Below, piece after piece: positions 1 to 6,006 of a DNA stretch of 6,008 nucleotides. The translations under genes were made by a program, and so were the position numbers. Numbering within the stretch: the stretch's first letter is position 1; every line of letters begins with the position of its first letter. The DNA lies in the NCBI GenBank assembly GCA_014378125.1, contig JACMOG010000417.1:1-6008 (forward strand), written 5' to 3'. Source of the DNA: Vitreoscilla sp. Lineage in GTDB: Bacteria; Pseudomonadota; Gammaproteobacteria; Burkholderiales; Burkholderiaceae. Under the pieces are notes generated by a model. It was not told the DNA's origin. It made no database searches and saw only the letters and a program-made list of their open reading frames with translations.

Positions 1-345
1 AAGCGGGTTGAGCTGACCGGCTATGAGGGGATTCCCCACCTCATCACGCCGATCATCACCAACCCGAAGAAGGCCGCAGAGGCCTTGCAGTGGGTGGTCC
101 GCGAGATGGAGACCCGGTACGACGACCTCGCGGCATTCGGGTTCAAGCACGTCGACGACTTCAACAAGGCCGTCAAGGCCGGCAAGATCAAGGCGCTGCC
201 CGGGTCTGAGCGGGTCATCCACCCCTACCCGTACCTCTTGATCATCGTCGACGAGCTCGCTGACCTGATGATGGTCGCGCCCAGGGACGTCGAGGACTCG
301 ATCGTCCGCATCACCCAGCTCGCGCGGGCGGCCGGCATCCACCTG
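1..345 (+). other. Actinobacterial-like segment of ftsK (possible chimera or recombination tract)
   Basis: This part of the ftsK frame carries wording typical of actinobacterial FtsK: HVDDFNKAVKAGK (50-62), PGSERV (67-72), PYPYLLIIVDELADLMM (75-91), APRDVEDSIVRITQLARA (93-110). Burkholderiales FtsK from family knowledge instead has a NLAGYN-type region and VGKKxEELIARxAQKARA after Walker B. Codon use agrees. In codons 1-114 valine is GTC in 8 of 10 cases and arginine is CGG in 4 of 7, with one AGG and none of the later CGC bias. In codons 115-297 valine is GTG in 15 of 17 and arginine CGC in 9 of 12. The right boundary is approximate, because the switch falls within the conserved stretch at codons about 110-135. 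The sequence cannot distinguish an assembly artefact from real recombination. Confidence 0.65.
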
Positions 346-894
346 GTGCTGGCCACGCAGCGTCCCAGCGTCGACGTGATCACCGGCCTGATCAAGGCCA
401 ACATCCCCACGCGCCTGTCGTTCCAGGTGTCCAGCAAGATCGACAGCCGCACCATCCTCGACCAGATGGGCGCCGAGGCGCTGCTGGGCCAGGGCGACAT
501 GCTCTACCTCACCCCCGGCGGCGGCGTGCCCGTGCGCATCCATGGCGCCTTCGTGAGCGACGACGAGGTGCACCGCGTGGTGGAGTACCTGAAGTCGCAA
601 TCGCCGGCCAACTACATCGAGGGCATCCTCGAGGGCGGCGTGCTCGAGGGCGACGTCGACGGCGATGGTTCGGGCGGCGGGTCATCCGATGCGGAGTCCG
701 ATCCGTTGTATGACCAGGCGGTGGCGGTGGTGCTGCAGAACAAGCGGGCGTCCATCTCGCTGGTGCAGCGCCACCTGCGCATCGGCTACAACCGCGCGGC
801 GCGGCTGCTCGAGCAGATGGAGCAGTCGGGCATGGTGTCCAGCATGTCGGGCTCCGGCAACCGCGAGATCCTCATACCCAAGCGCGACGAATGA
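1..894 (+). CDS. ftsK: DNA translocase FtsK, C-terminal part (5' end outside window)
   Basis: FtsK is a septum-anchored hexameric AAA+ DNA pump that moves chromosome ends through the closing septum and activates XerCD recombination at dif. Only the last 297 residues are visible; the membrane domain, linker and Walker A lie upstream. Numbering from the first visible codon, the Walker B strand is LLIIVDELADLMM (79-91). The conserved motor stretch ATQRPSVDVITGLIKAN follows at 118-134, then SSKIDSRTILDQMGAEALLG at 144-163. A Gly/Asp/Ser-rich linker (about 212-232) leads to the winged-helix gamma domain (about 233-297), which in FtsK reads KOPS sequences and contacts XerD; RASISLVQRHLRIGYNRAAR is visible at 249-268. 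The frame is open from base 1 to TGA at 892-894. Residues 1 to about 112 look actinobacterial and the rest Burkholderiales, with a matching shift in codon use, so the gene may be chimeric. The family assignment itself is secure. Confidence 0.95.
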   Translation, partial: KRVELTGYEGIPHLITPIITNPKKAAEALQWVVREMETRYDDLAAFGFKHVDDFNKAVKAGKIKALPGSERVIHPYPYLLIIVDELADLMMVAPRDVEDSIVRITQLARAAGIHLVLATQRPSVDVITGLIKANIPTRLSFQVSSKIDSRTILDQMGAEALLGQGDMLYLTPGGGVPVRIHGAFVSDDEVHRVVEYLKSQSPANYIEGILEGGVLEGDVDGDGSGGGSSDAESDPLYDQAVAVVLQNKRASISLVQRHLRIGYNRAARLLEQMEQSGMVSSMSGSGNREILIPKRDE

Positions 895-932
895 GCATGC
901 TGCTCGGCGTCGCTGCCGAAAGAAGCAGATGA
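891..932 (+). other. Possible 13-codon coupling minicistron between ftsK and lolA
   Basis: A frame reading MSMLLGVAAERSR starts with an ATG at 891 that overlaps the ftsK stop as ATGA. It ends with a TGA at 930-932 that overlaps the lolA start at 929 as a second ATGA. lolA itself has only a weak GAAAG Shine-Dalgarno-like sequence (918-922), so ribosomes passed on through this frame could help to initiate lolA. The peptide has no recognisable feature. Short frames of this kind arise easily by chance, so the support is the geometry alone. Confidence 0.2.
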
Positions 933-1549
933 CCGTCTCCCGTTTCACGCGCAACACGCTGCTCGCGGCGATCGCGCTTGCCAGTGCCTCGGCATTCGCC
1001 ACGGCCACCGACGAGCTGCGCGACTTCGTCAGGAACGTGAAGTCCGGCACGTCCACGTTCACGCAGACCATCACGTCGCCCAACGGCAAGCAGAAGGTGT
1101 CCAACGGCAGCTTCGAGTTCGCGCGGCCCAACCGCTTCCGCTTCGTCTACGAGAAGCCGTACGCGCAGACGGTGGTGGGCGACGGCACCAAGGTGTGGAT
1201 CTACGACCCCGACCTGAACCAGGCCTCGTCGCGCAAGCTGGGCGATGCGCTGGCCAACACGCCGGCCGCGCTGATCGTGTCCAACGACATCGACAAGGTG
1301 TTCACGCTGGCCGACGCCCCGTCGACCAACGGCCTCGACTGGGTGGTCGCCACGCCGAAGCAGGCCGAGGGCACGGTGCGCTCGCTGCGCGTCGGCTTCA
1401 AGGGCCACGCGCTGGCGCAGCTCGAGATCAACGACAGCTTCGGGCAGCGCTCGCTGATCGTGTTCAACGCGTTCGAGCCGAACGCGAAGCTGCCCGCCGA
1501 CGCGTTCACGTTCGTGCCGCCCAAGGGCGCCGACGTCTCGGAGCAATAG
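929..1549 (+). CDS. lolA: Outer-membrane lipoprotein carrier protein LolA
   Basis: LolA is the periplasmic chaperone that takes lipoproteins released by LolCDE from the inner membrane and hands them to LolB at the outer membrane. The product is 206 residues, normal for the family. Residues 1-26 form a Sec signal peptide: basic start (R5, R8), hydrophobic core LLAAIALASASA (11-22), and likely cleavage after AFA (22-24) or ATA (24-26). The mature part shows the LolA pattern: GTSTFTQTI (40-48), GSFEFARPNRFRFVYEKPY (60-78), then VVGDGTKVWIYDPDLNQ (82-98) and the C-terminal strand AFTFVPPKGADV (192-203). The frame stays open far upstream, but the ATG at 929 is chosen because it gives the signal peptide; the upstream extension overlaps ftsK. 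It starts 34 bp after the ftsK stop on the same strand, so co-transcription is likely, as is common for this gene pair in betaproteobacteria. Confidence 0.95.
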   Translation: MTVSRFTRNTLLAAIALASASAFATATDELRDFVRNVKSGTSTFTQTITSPNGKQKVSNGSFEFARPNRFRFVYEKPYAQTVVGDGTKVWIYDPDLNQASSRKLGDALANTPAALIVSNDIDKVFTLADAPSTNGLDWVVATPKQAEGTVRSLRVGFKGHALAQLEINDSFGQRSLIVFNAFEPNAKLPADAFTFVPPKGADVSEQ

Positions 1550-1553
1550 GTAA

Positions 1554-1585
1554 AGGGGTCTGGCCCGGAACGGGGCCAGACCCCT
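1554..1585. repeat. Perfect 13-bp palindrome after lolA; REP-like or terminator hairpin
   Basis: AGGGGTCTGGCCC (1554-1566) pairs perfectly with GGGCCAGACCCCT (1573-1585) around a 6-base loop, GGAACG. It starts four bases after the lolA stop and lies between convergent lolA and cheW. On the plus strand it is followed by CGAGAAAAG, with no T-run, so it is not a classical Rho-independent terminator for lolA. On the minus strand it is followed by only a short TTTA, giving a weak candidate end for cheW. From general knowledge, GGGGTCTG(A/G)CCCC-type palindromes are frequent dispersed intergenic repeats in high-GC proteobacteria and some belong to REP/RAYT families. Membership here is inference. 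Confidence 0.6.
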
Positions 1586-1609
1586 CGAGAAAAGACACCT
1601 CAAGAAAAC

Positions 1610-1669
1610 GGCCGCCCGGTTGCCCGAAGCGGCCTGCCCAATTCCTTCGAGGAAACTGTCCGGAGTTCC
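1610..1669. other. Secondary hairpins in the lolA/cheW convergent gap
   Basis: Three further inverted repeats follow the large palindrome. GGCCGC (1610-1615) pairs with GCGGCC (1629-1634), with an inner CGG/CCG pair. TTCCT (1642-1646) pairs with AGGAA (1650-1654). As an alternative to the latter, GGAA(A)CT (1651-1657) pairs with AGTTCC (1664-1669) with one bulged A. Together with 1554-1585 they make the whole gap structured. I see no open reading frame with any support here. A role in 3'-end formation or as part of a composite repeat is inference. Confidence 0.35.
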
Positions 1670-1713
1670 TGGCGCGGTGAGGTCGCGCCGTCCTTCGCCC
1701 CGGATCAACGCAC

Positions 1714-2247
1714 TCAGTGCACCGCCGGCTCGTCCATGAGGCCCATGTCGGGCGCGGTCATCATCTGTTCGATGTCCATCAGGATCAGCATGCGCTCGGC
1801 GTCGCCGCTCTTGATGGTGCCCAGGCCCGTGATGTAGGCCGCGTCGATCGCGCCGTTGAACTCGGGCGCCGGCTTGATGGCGTCGCCGCCCAGCTCGAGC
1901 ACGTCCGACACCGAATCCACCACCATGCCCACGGTGCGGCTGGCGATGTTGAGGATGATGACGACGGTGAAGCTGTTGTACTGCACGTCCGACAGGCCGA
2001 AGCGCAGGCGCATGTCGACGATCGGCACGATGACGCCGCGCAGGTTCACGACGCCCTTGATGAAGTGCGCCGCGTTGGCGATGCGCGTCGGGTTCTCGTA
2101 GCCGCGGATCTCCTGCACCTTCAGGATGTCGATGCCGTACTCTTCGGCGCCGAGCTTGAACGACAGGTATTCGCGGGTCGCCCCATGCAGGGCCGAGGTG
2201 GCGGCTTGCGCGCTGGCGCGGGGGTCGGTGGCGGTGATGGCGCTCAT
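1714..2247 (-). CDS. cheW: Chemotaxis adaptor protein CheW
   Basis: CheW couples methyl-accepting chemoreceptors to the histidine kinase CheA in cytoplasmic signalling arrays. The product is 177 residues: a polar, Ala/Thr-rich N-terminal extension (about 1-24) and one CheW domain (about 25-163). Visible hallmarks are EYLSFKLGAEEYGIDILKVQ (26-45), FIKGVVNLRGVIVPIVDMR (62-80) with the conserved NLRG (68-71) used for receptor/CheA contacts, VGMVVDSVSDV (106-116) and a final strand RMLILMDIEQMM (152-163). The ATG at 2247 is chosen because AAGGAG (plus-strand 2259-2264) lies 11 bases upstream; a longer in-frame extension to 2439 is low-complexity and lacks this signal. It is a single gene, opposite in strand to its neighbours, with no cheA, cheY or receptor gene in the window. 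It may be an extra CheW or one serving a remote chemotaxis cluster; a CheV is excluded because there is no receiver domain. Confidence 0.95.
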   Translation of the reverse strand: MSAITATDPRASAQAATSALHGATREYLSFKLGAEEYGIDILKVQEIRGYENPTRIANAAHFIKGVVNLRGVIVPIVDMRLRFGLSDVQYNSFTVVIILNIASRTVGMVVDSVSDVLELGGDAIKPAPEFNGAIDAAYITGLGTIKSGDAERMLILMDIEQMMTAPDMGLMDEPAVH

Positions 2248-2258
2248 GGGCGTTCTTG

Positions 2259-2264
2259 CTCCTT
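2259..2264 (-). promoter_or_regulatory. Ribosome binding site of cheW
   Basis: Read on the minus strand this is AAGGAG, 11 bases before the ATG at 2247. It is the best Shine-Dalgarno match in this gap and fixes the cheW start against longer in-frame alternatives. Confidence 0.7.
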
Positions 2265-2282
2265 GCAACGAGGACGATGCCG

Positions 2283-2310
2283 CACGGCCCCAGGATGAAG
2301 CCGGGCCGTG
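2283..2310. promoter_or_regulatory. 8-bp inverted repeat upstream of cheW
   Basis: CACGGCCC (2283-2290) is perfectly complementary to GGGCCGTG (2303-2310), with a 12-base spacer. It lies 36-63 bases upstream of the cheW start, in the 200-bp gap shared with divergent rarA. It could be an operator for a dimeric regulator or a hairpin in the cheW leader. I recognise no known regulator site and saw no convincing sigma-28, sigma-54 or sigma-70 promoter for cheW. Confidence 0.35.
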
Positions 2311-2429
2311 TCGATGCCTTGCAGTGTGAGCCGACGCGGGCGCCGCGAATGCCGGAAAAGACCGACGCCCCCCTGCCAATTCACCGCTTGAGCTCCGCCG
2401 CCGCGCCGATCCCGCTCGGGCGGGGGTTG

Positions 2430-2435
2430 TAGGAT
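2430..2435 (+). promoter_or_regulatory. Possible -10 element (or weak SD) just before rarA
   Basis: TAGGAT at 2430-2435 resembles a sigma-70 -10 hexamer (TATAAT, 4 of 6 bases). No good -35 lies 16-18 bases upstream; TTGAGC at 2388-2393 is too far away. If this is the -10, transcription would begin about 5 bases before the rarA ATG, giving a nearly leaderless mRNA. The same bases contain AGGA, which could act as a Shine-Dalgarno at 12-13 bases' spacing, longer than ideal. No other ribosome binding site is visible for rarA. Confidence 0.35.
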
Positions 2436-2447
2436 GCACCGACCACC

Positions 2448-3755
2448 ATGCCCGATCTCTTTTCCAAGAAACCCGTCCCCCCGCTGGCCGAGCTGATGCG
2501 GCCGCAGGCGCTCGCCGACGTCGTCGGACAGCGCCACCTGCTGGGCCCCGGCAAGCCGCTGCGCCTGGCGTTCGAGTCGCGCAAGCTGCATTCCTTCATC
2601 CTGTGGGGCCCGCCGGGCGTGGGCAAGACCACGCTGGGCCGGCTGGCCGCCAAGGTCACCAACAGCCACTTCATCGCGATCTCGGCCGTGCTGGCCGGCA
2701 TCAAGGACATCCGCGCCGCCATCGACGAGGCGCAGGACGCGCTCGACCGCGAGAGCCGGCAGACGGTCACCTTCGTCGACGAGATCCACTCGTTCAACAA
2801 GACGCAGCAGGACGCGTTGCTGCCGCACGTGGAGTCGGGCCTGCTGACGCTGATCGGCGGCACCACCGAGCATCCGGGCATGCAGGTGACCAACGCGCTG
2901 CTGTCGCGCGCCCAGGTCTACAACCTGCAGCCGCTGGTGCAGGAAGACTTCCGCGAGCTCTACGAGCGGGCGCGCGCGCACCTGCCCGCGGTGACGATGG
3001 ACGACGACGCCCTGGCGCTGATGGGCGGCTACGCCGACGGCGACGGGCGGCGCTTCCTGAACCTGCTGGAACAGGTGGCGAACGCCGCTACCGGGGCCGG
3101 CATCGCGGCGGTGGATGCGGCCTTCGCCGCGTCGGCCACCAGCCCGTCGCTGCGGCGCGCCGACAAGAGCGGCGACTCGTACTACGAGCAGATCTCGGCC
3201 TTCCACAAGTCGGTGCGTGGCTCTCAACCTGACGCCGCGCTGTACTGGCTCGCGCGCATGCTCGATGGCGGCGTCGATCCGCGCCAGGTCACGCGCCGCA
3301 TGATCGCCATCGCCAGCGAGGACGTCGGCAACGCCGACCCGCGCGCGTTGCAACTGGCCATGAACGCGGCCGAGGCCGTCGACCGGCTGGGCCTGCCCGA
3401 GTGCGAGCTGGCGCTGGCGCAGTGCACCACGTACCTGGCGTCCGCGCCCAAGTCCAACGCCTCCTACCTGGCATGGAAGCAGGCCAAGGACTTCGTGCAG
3501 CGCGACGGCACGCGGGCCGTGCCCATCCACCTGCGCAACGCGCCCAGCAAGCTGATGAAGCAGATGGGATACGGGCAGGAGTACCGCTACGCGCACGACG
3601 AGCCGAATGCCTACGCCGCCGGCGCGCACTGGTTCCCCGACGACGTGGCGGCGCAGCGTTGGTACCACCCGGTACCGCGCGGCATGGAGATCAAGATCGC
3701 CGAGAAGCTCGCCGCGCTGCGCGCACTCGACGACGCGGCCGCCGGCGACGCCTGA
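2448..3755 (+). CDS. rarA: Replication-associated recombination protein A (RarA/MgsA), AAA+ ATPase
   Basis: RarA is a tetrameric clamp-loader-like AAA+ ATPase that acts at stalled replication forks, related to eukaryotic WRNIP1/Mgs1. The product has 435 residues, normal for the family. It opens with the short segment PDLFSKKPVPPLAELMRPQ (2-20) resembling the SSB-contacting start of other RarA proteins. Walker A is GPPGVGKTT (54-62), Walker B TFVDEIH (108-114), the arginine-finger segment LLSRAQV (151-157) and the sensor-2 region GDGRRFLNLLE (198-208). The tetramerisation and C-terminal domain includes FHKSVRG (252-258), DAALYWLARMLDGG (262-275), ASEDVGNADPRALQLA (289-304), PKSNASY (334-340) and LRNAPSKLM (362-370). 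The catalytic residues are intact, but several usually conserved positions differ (S115, G138, H142, G144, G200, F203). In many betaproteobacteria rarA follows lolA directly; here cheW intervenes, so rarA probably has its own promoter. Confidence 0.95.
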   Translation: MPDLFSKKPVPPLAELMRPQALADVVGQRHLLGPGKPLRLAFESRKLHSFILWGPPGVGKTTLGRLAAKVTNSHFIAISAVLAGIKDIRAAIDEAQDALDRESRQTVTFVDEIHSFNKTQQDALLPHVESGLLTLIGGTTEHPGMQVTNALLSRAQVYNLQPLVQEDFRELYERARAHLPAVTMDDDALALMGGYADGDGRRFLNLLEQVANAATGAGIAAVDAAFAASATSPSLRRADKSGDSYYEQISAFHKSVRGSQPDAALYWLARMLDGGVDPRQVTRRMIAIASEDVGNADPRALQLAMNAAEAVDRLGLPECELALAQCTTYLASAPKSNASYLAWKQAKDFVQRDGTRAVPIHLRNAPSKLMKQMGYGQEYRYAHDEPNAYAAGAHWFPDDVAAQRWYHPVPRGMEIKIAEKLAALRALDDAAAGDA

Positions 3756-3776
3756 CGGGCACGGCGCCGGTGCCCG
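3756..3776 (+). terminator. Hairpin directly after the rarA stop
   Basis: CGGGCAC (3756-3762) pairs perfectly with GTGCCCG (3770-3776) around a 7-base loop containing GGCGCC. It begins at the base after the TGA. No T-run follows, so it is at best an imperfect terminator or an mRNA 3'-end stabiliser. Confidence 0.35.
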
Positions 3777-3849
3777 CGCACCGCCGCAAGGCATCTGGTG
3801 GTTCCGCGTCACGCGGGTAAGCCCGTCCGCCTCGCTGGCGGGGCGCTCC

Positions 3850-3855
3850 TAGAAT
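3850..3855 (+). promoter_or_regulatory. Possible -10 element of the liv operon
   Basis: TAGAAT at 3850-3855 matches the sigma-70 -10 consensus in 5 of 6 bases, 98 bases before livH. The expected -35 position (about 3827-3832) has no good TTGACA match and instead lies in a small hairpin (CCGCC 3827-3831 with GGCGG 3837-3841). If used, it would give a leader of roughly 90 bases. The assignment rests on the -10 match and its place at the end of the rarA-livH gap. Confidence 0.4.
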
Positions 3856-3863
3856 CCCGCCAA

Positions 3864-3928
3864 CGCGCAGGCGTCATGGGACTCCGTCATCGGGGGCTCG
3901 GTGGCCGGGTTCTTGCAACGCCTGTGCG
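3864..3928 (+). promoter_or_regulatory. Possible structured leader upstream of livH
   Basis: CGCGCAGGCG (3864-3873) can pair with CGCCTGTGCG (3919-3928): nine Watson-Crick pairs and one G-U, closing a 45-base loop. The stem would sit in the 5' untranslated region if transcription starts after the TAGAAT at 3850. A 20-codon frame (ATG 3876, TGA 3936-3938) starts two bases after the left arm and its codons 15-18 overlap the right arm. It reads MGLRHRGLGGRVLATPVRRT, with three Leu, two Val and five Arg, and lacks a usable Shine-Dalgarno. A regulatory role is speculative. Confidence 0.25.
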
Positions 3929-3940
3929 GCGAACATGACC

Positions 3941-3945
3941 GGGAG
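3941..3945 (+). promoter_or_regulatory. Ribosome binding site of livH
   Basis: GGGAG lies 8 bases before the ATG at 3954, good spacing, and supports that start. Confidence 0.65.
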
Positions 3946-3953
3946 ACCCCCTG

Positions 3954-4877
3954 ATGGACATCTTTCTGCAGCAGTTGATCAACGGCCTGGTGCTCGGGAG
4001 CATGTACGCGCTCGTGGCGCTGGGCTACACGATGGTCTACGGCATCGTCAACCTCATCAACTTCGCGCACGGCGAGGTGCTGATGGTGGGCGCCCTCACC
4101 AGCTGGTCGGTCACGGTGTGGCTCGCGCCCATGGGCCTGCCGGGATGGCTGCTGCTGCTGATCTCGCTGCTGTGCGCCGTGGTGGTGTGTTCGGTGCTGA
4201 ACTTCACCATCGAGAAGATCGCCTACCGGCCGTTGCGCAACGCGCCGCGCCTGGCCCCGCTGATCACCGCCATGGGCATGAGCCTGCTGCTGCGCACGCT
4301 CGCCATGATCATCTGGAAGCCCAACTACCACTCGTATCCCACGCTGCTGCCGCGCGACCCGATCTTCGTGGGCGGCGCGGTCACCAACTTCACGCAGCTC
4401 GCCATCATCGTGGTGACGGCGGTCACGCTGGGCGGCCTCATGTGGCTGGTGAACAGGACCAAGCTCGGCCGCGCCATGCGCGGCACCGCCGAGAACCCGC
4501 GCGTGGCGGCGCTGATGGGCGTGCGTCCCGACAACGTCATCTCGGCCACCTTCGTGATCGGCGCCGCGCTGGCCGCGCTGGCCGGCGTCATGTGGGCGTC
4601 CAACTACGGCACCGCGCAGTTCTCCATGGGCTTCACGCCGGGCCTCAAGGCCTTCACCGCGGCCGTGTTCGGCGGCATCGGCAACCTGGCCGGCGCCATG
4701 GTGGGCGGCGTGCTGCTGGGCCTCATCGAGGCCTTCGGCTCAGGCTACATCGGCGACATCACCGGTGGCGTGCTGGGTTCGAACTACCAGGACATCTTCG
4801 CGTTCATCGTCCTGATCCTCGTGCTCACGCTGCGCCCCAAGGGCCTGCTGGGCGAGCGTGTCGCCGATCGCGCCTGA
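3954..4877 (+). CDS. livH: Branched-chain amino acid ABC transporter permease LivH
   Basis: LivH is one of the two inner-membrane permease subunits of the LIV-type (HAAT) importers. It pairs with LivM and is powered by LivG and LivF; a periplasmic binding protein supplies the substrate. The product has 307 residues, standard for LivH, and is strongly hydrophobic with about eight membrane segments. Family marks are GLVLGSMYALVALGYTMVYG (11-30), IVNLINFAHGEVLMVGA (31-47), IEKIAYRPLRNAPRLAPLI (86-104), the cytoplasmic EAA-type coupling loop LGRAMRGTAENPRVAALMGV (171-190), AVFGGIGNLAGAMVGG (237-252) and the end LRPKGLLG (293-300). The length argues against UrtB of urea importers, which is usually longer. 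The specificity cannot be read from the permease: such systems also carry aromatic compounds, amides or other amino acids. livM follows after 25 bp, so the two are an operon. No binding-protein gene precedes it; one may lie downstream or elsewhere. Confidence 0.93.
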   Translation: MDIFLQQLINGLVLGSMYALVALGYTMVYGIVNLINFAHGEVLMVGALTSWSVTVWLAPMGLPGWLLLLISLLCAVVVCSVLNFTIEKIAYRPLRNAPRLAPLITAMGMSLLLRTLAMIIWKPNYHSYPTLLPRDPIFVGGAVTNFTQLAIIVVTAVTLGGLMWLVNRTKLGRAMRGTAENPRVAALMGVRPDNVISATFVIGAALAALAGVMWASNYGTAQFSMGFTPGLKAFTAAVFGGIGNLAGAMVGGVLLGLIEAFGSGYIGDITGGVLGSNYQDIFAFIVLILVLTLRPKGLLGERVADRA

Positions 4878-4889
4878 ACGAAGACGACC

Positions 4890-4894
4890 AGGAG
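4890..4894 (+). promoter_or_regulatory. Ribosome binding site of livM
   Basis: AGGAG lies 8 bases before the ATG at 4903. It decides this start over an in-frame GTG at 4858 that would overlap livH and add a charged, non-membrane 15-residue extension. Confidence 0.8.
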
Positions 4895-4902
4895 AATTCC
4901 CC

Positions 4903-5994
<1,092 letters not shown>

Positions 5995-6000
5995 GAACAA

Positions 6001-6006
6001 GAGGGA
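6001..6006 (+). promoter_or_regulatory. Shine-Dalgarno-like sequence for a gene beyond the window
   Basis: GAGGGA occurs seven bases after the livM stop at the very end of the window. By position it would serve the next gene of the operon, expected to be the ATPase gene livG. The gene itself is not visible. Confidence 0.45.

Noticed and set aside
665..928. In-frame upstream extension of lolA
   Set aside because: It overlaps ftsK out of frame, reads as Arg/Cys/Ser-rich sequence and would bury the signal peptide that starts at 929.
872..1708. A 278-codon minus-strand frame opposite lolA
   Set aside because: It is Arg/Val-rich without domain features and antisense to a complete LolA with a signal peptide.
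2371..2400. Possible sigma-54 or sigma-28 promoter for cheW on the minus strand
   Set aside because: TTGGCA and CTCAAG fragments are present but neither has its partner element at correct spacing.
2248..2439. In-frame N-terminal extension of cheW
   Set aside because: It is low-complexity, absent from CheW proteins, and the ATG at 2247 has an AAGGAG upstream.
2244..3812. A 522-codon open frame on the minus strand opposite rarA
   Set aside because: It is antisense to a clearly recognised RarA, is Arg/Val/Gly/Gln-rich low-complexity sequence without any domain pattern, and is expected in very GC-rich DNA where third-position GC suppresses stops.
4150..4185. Runs of CTG triplets in livH (and again near 4938 in livM)
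   Set aside because: They encode leucine in membrane segments and are explained by codon bias, not by a functional repeat.
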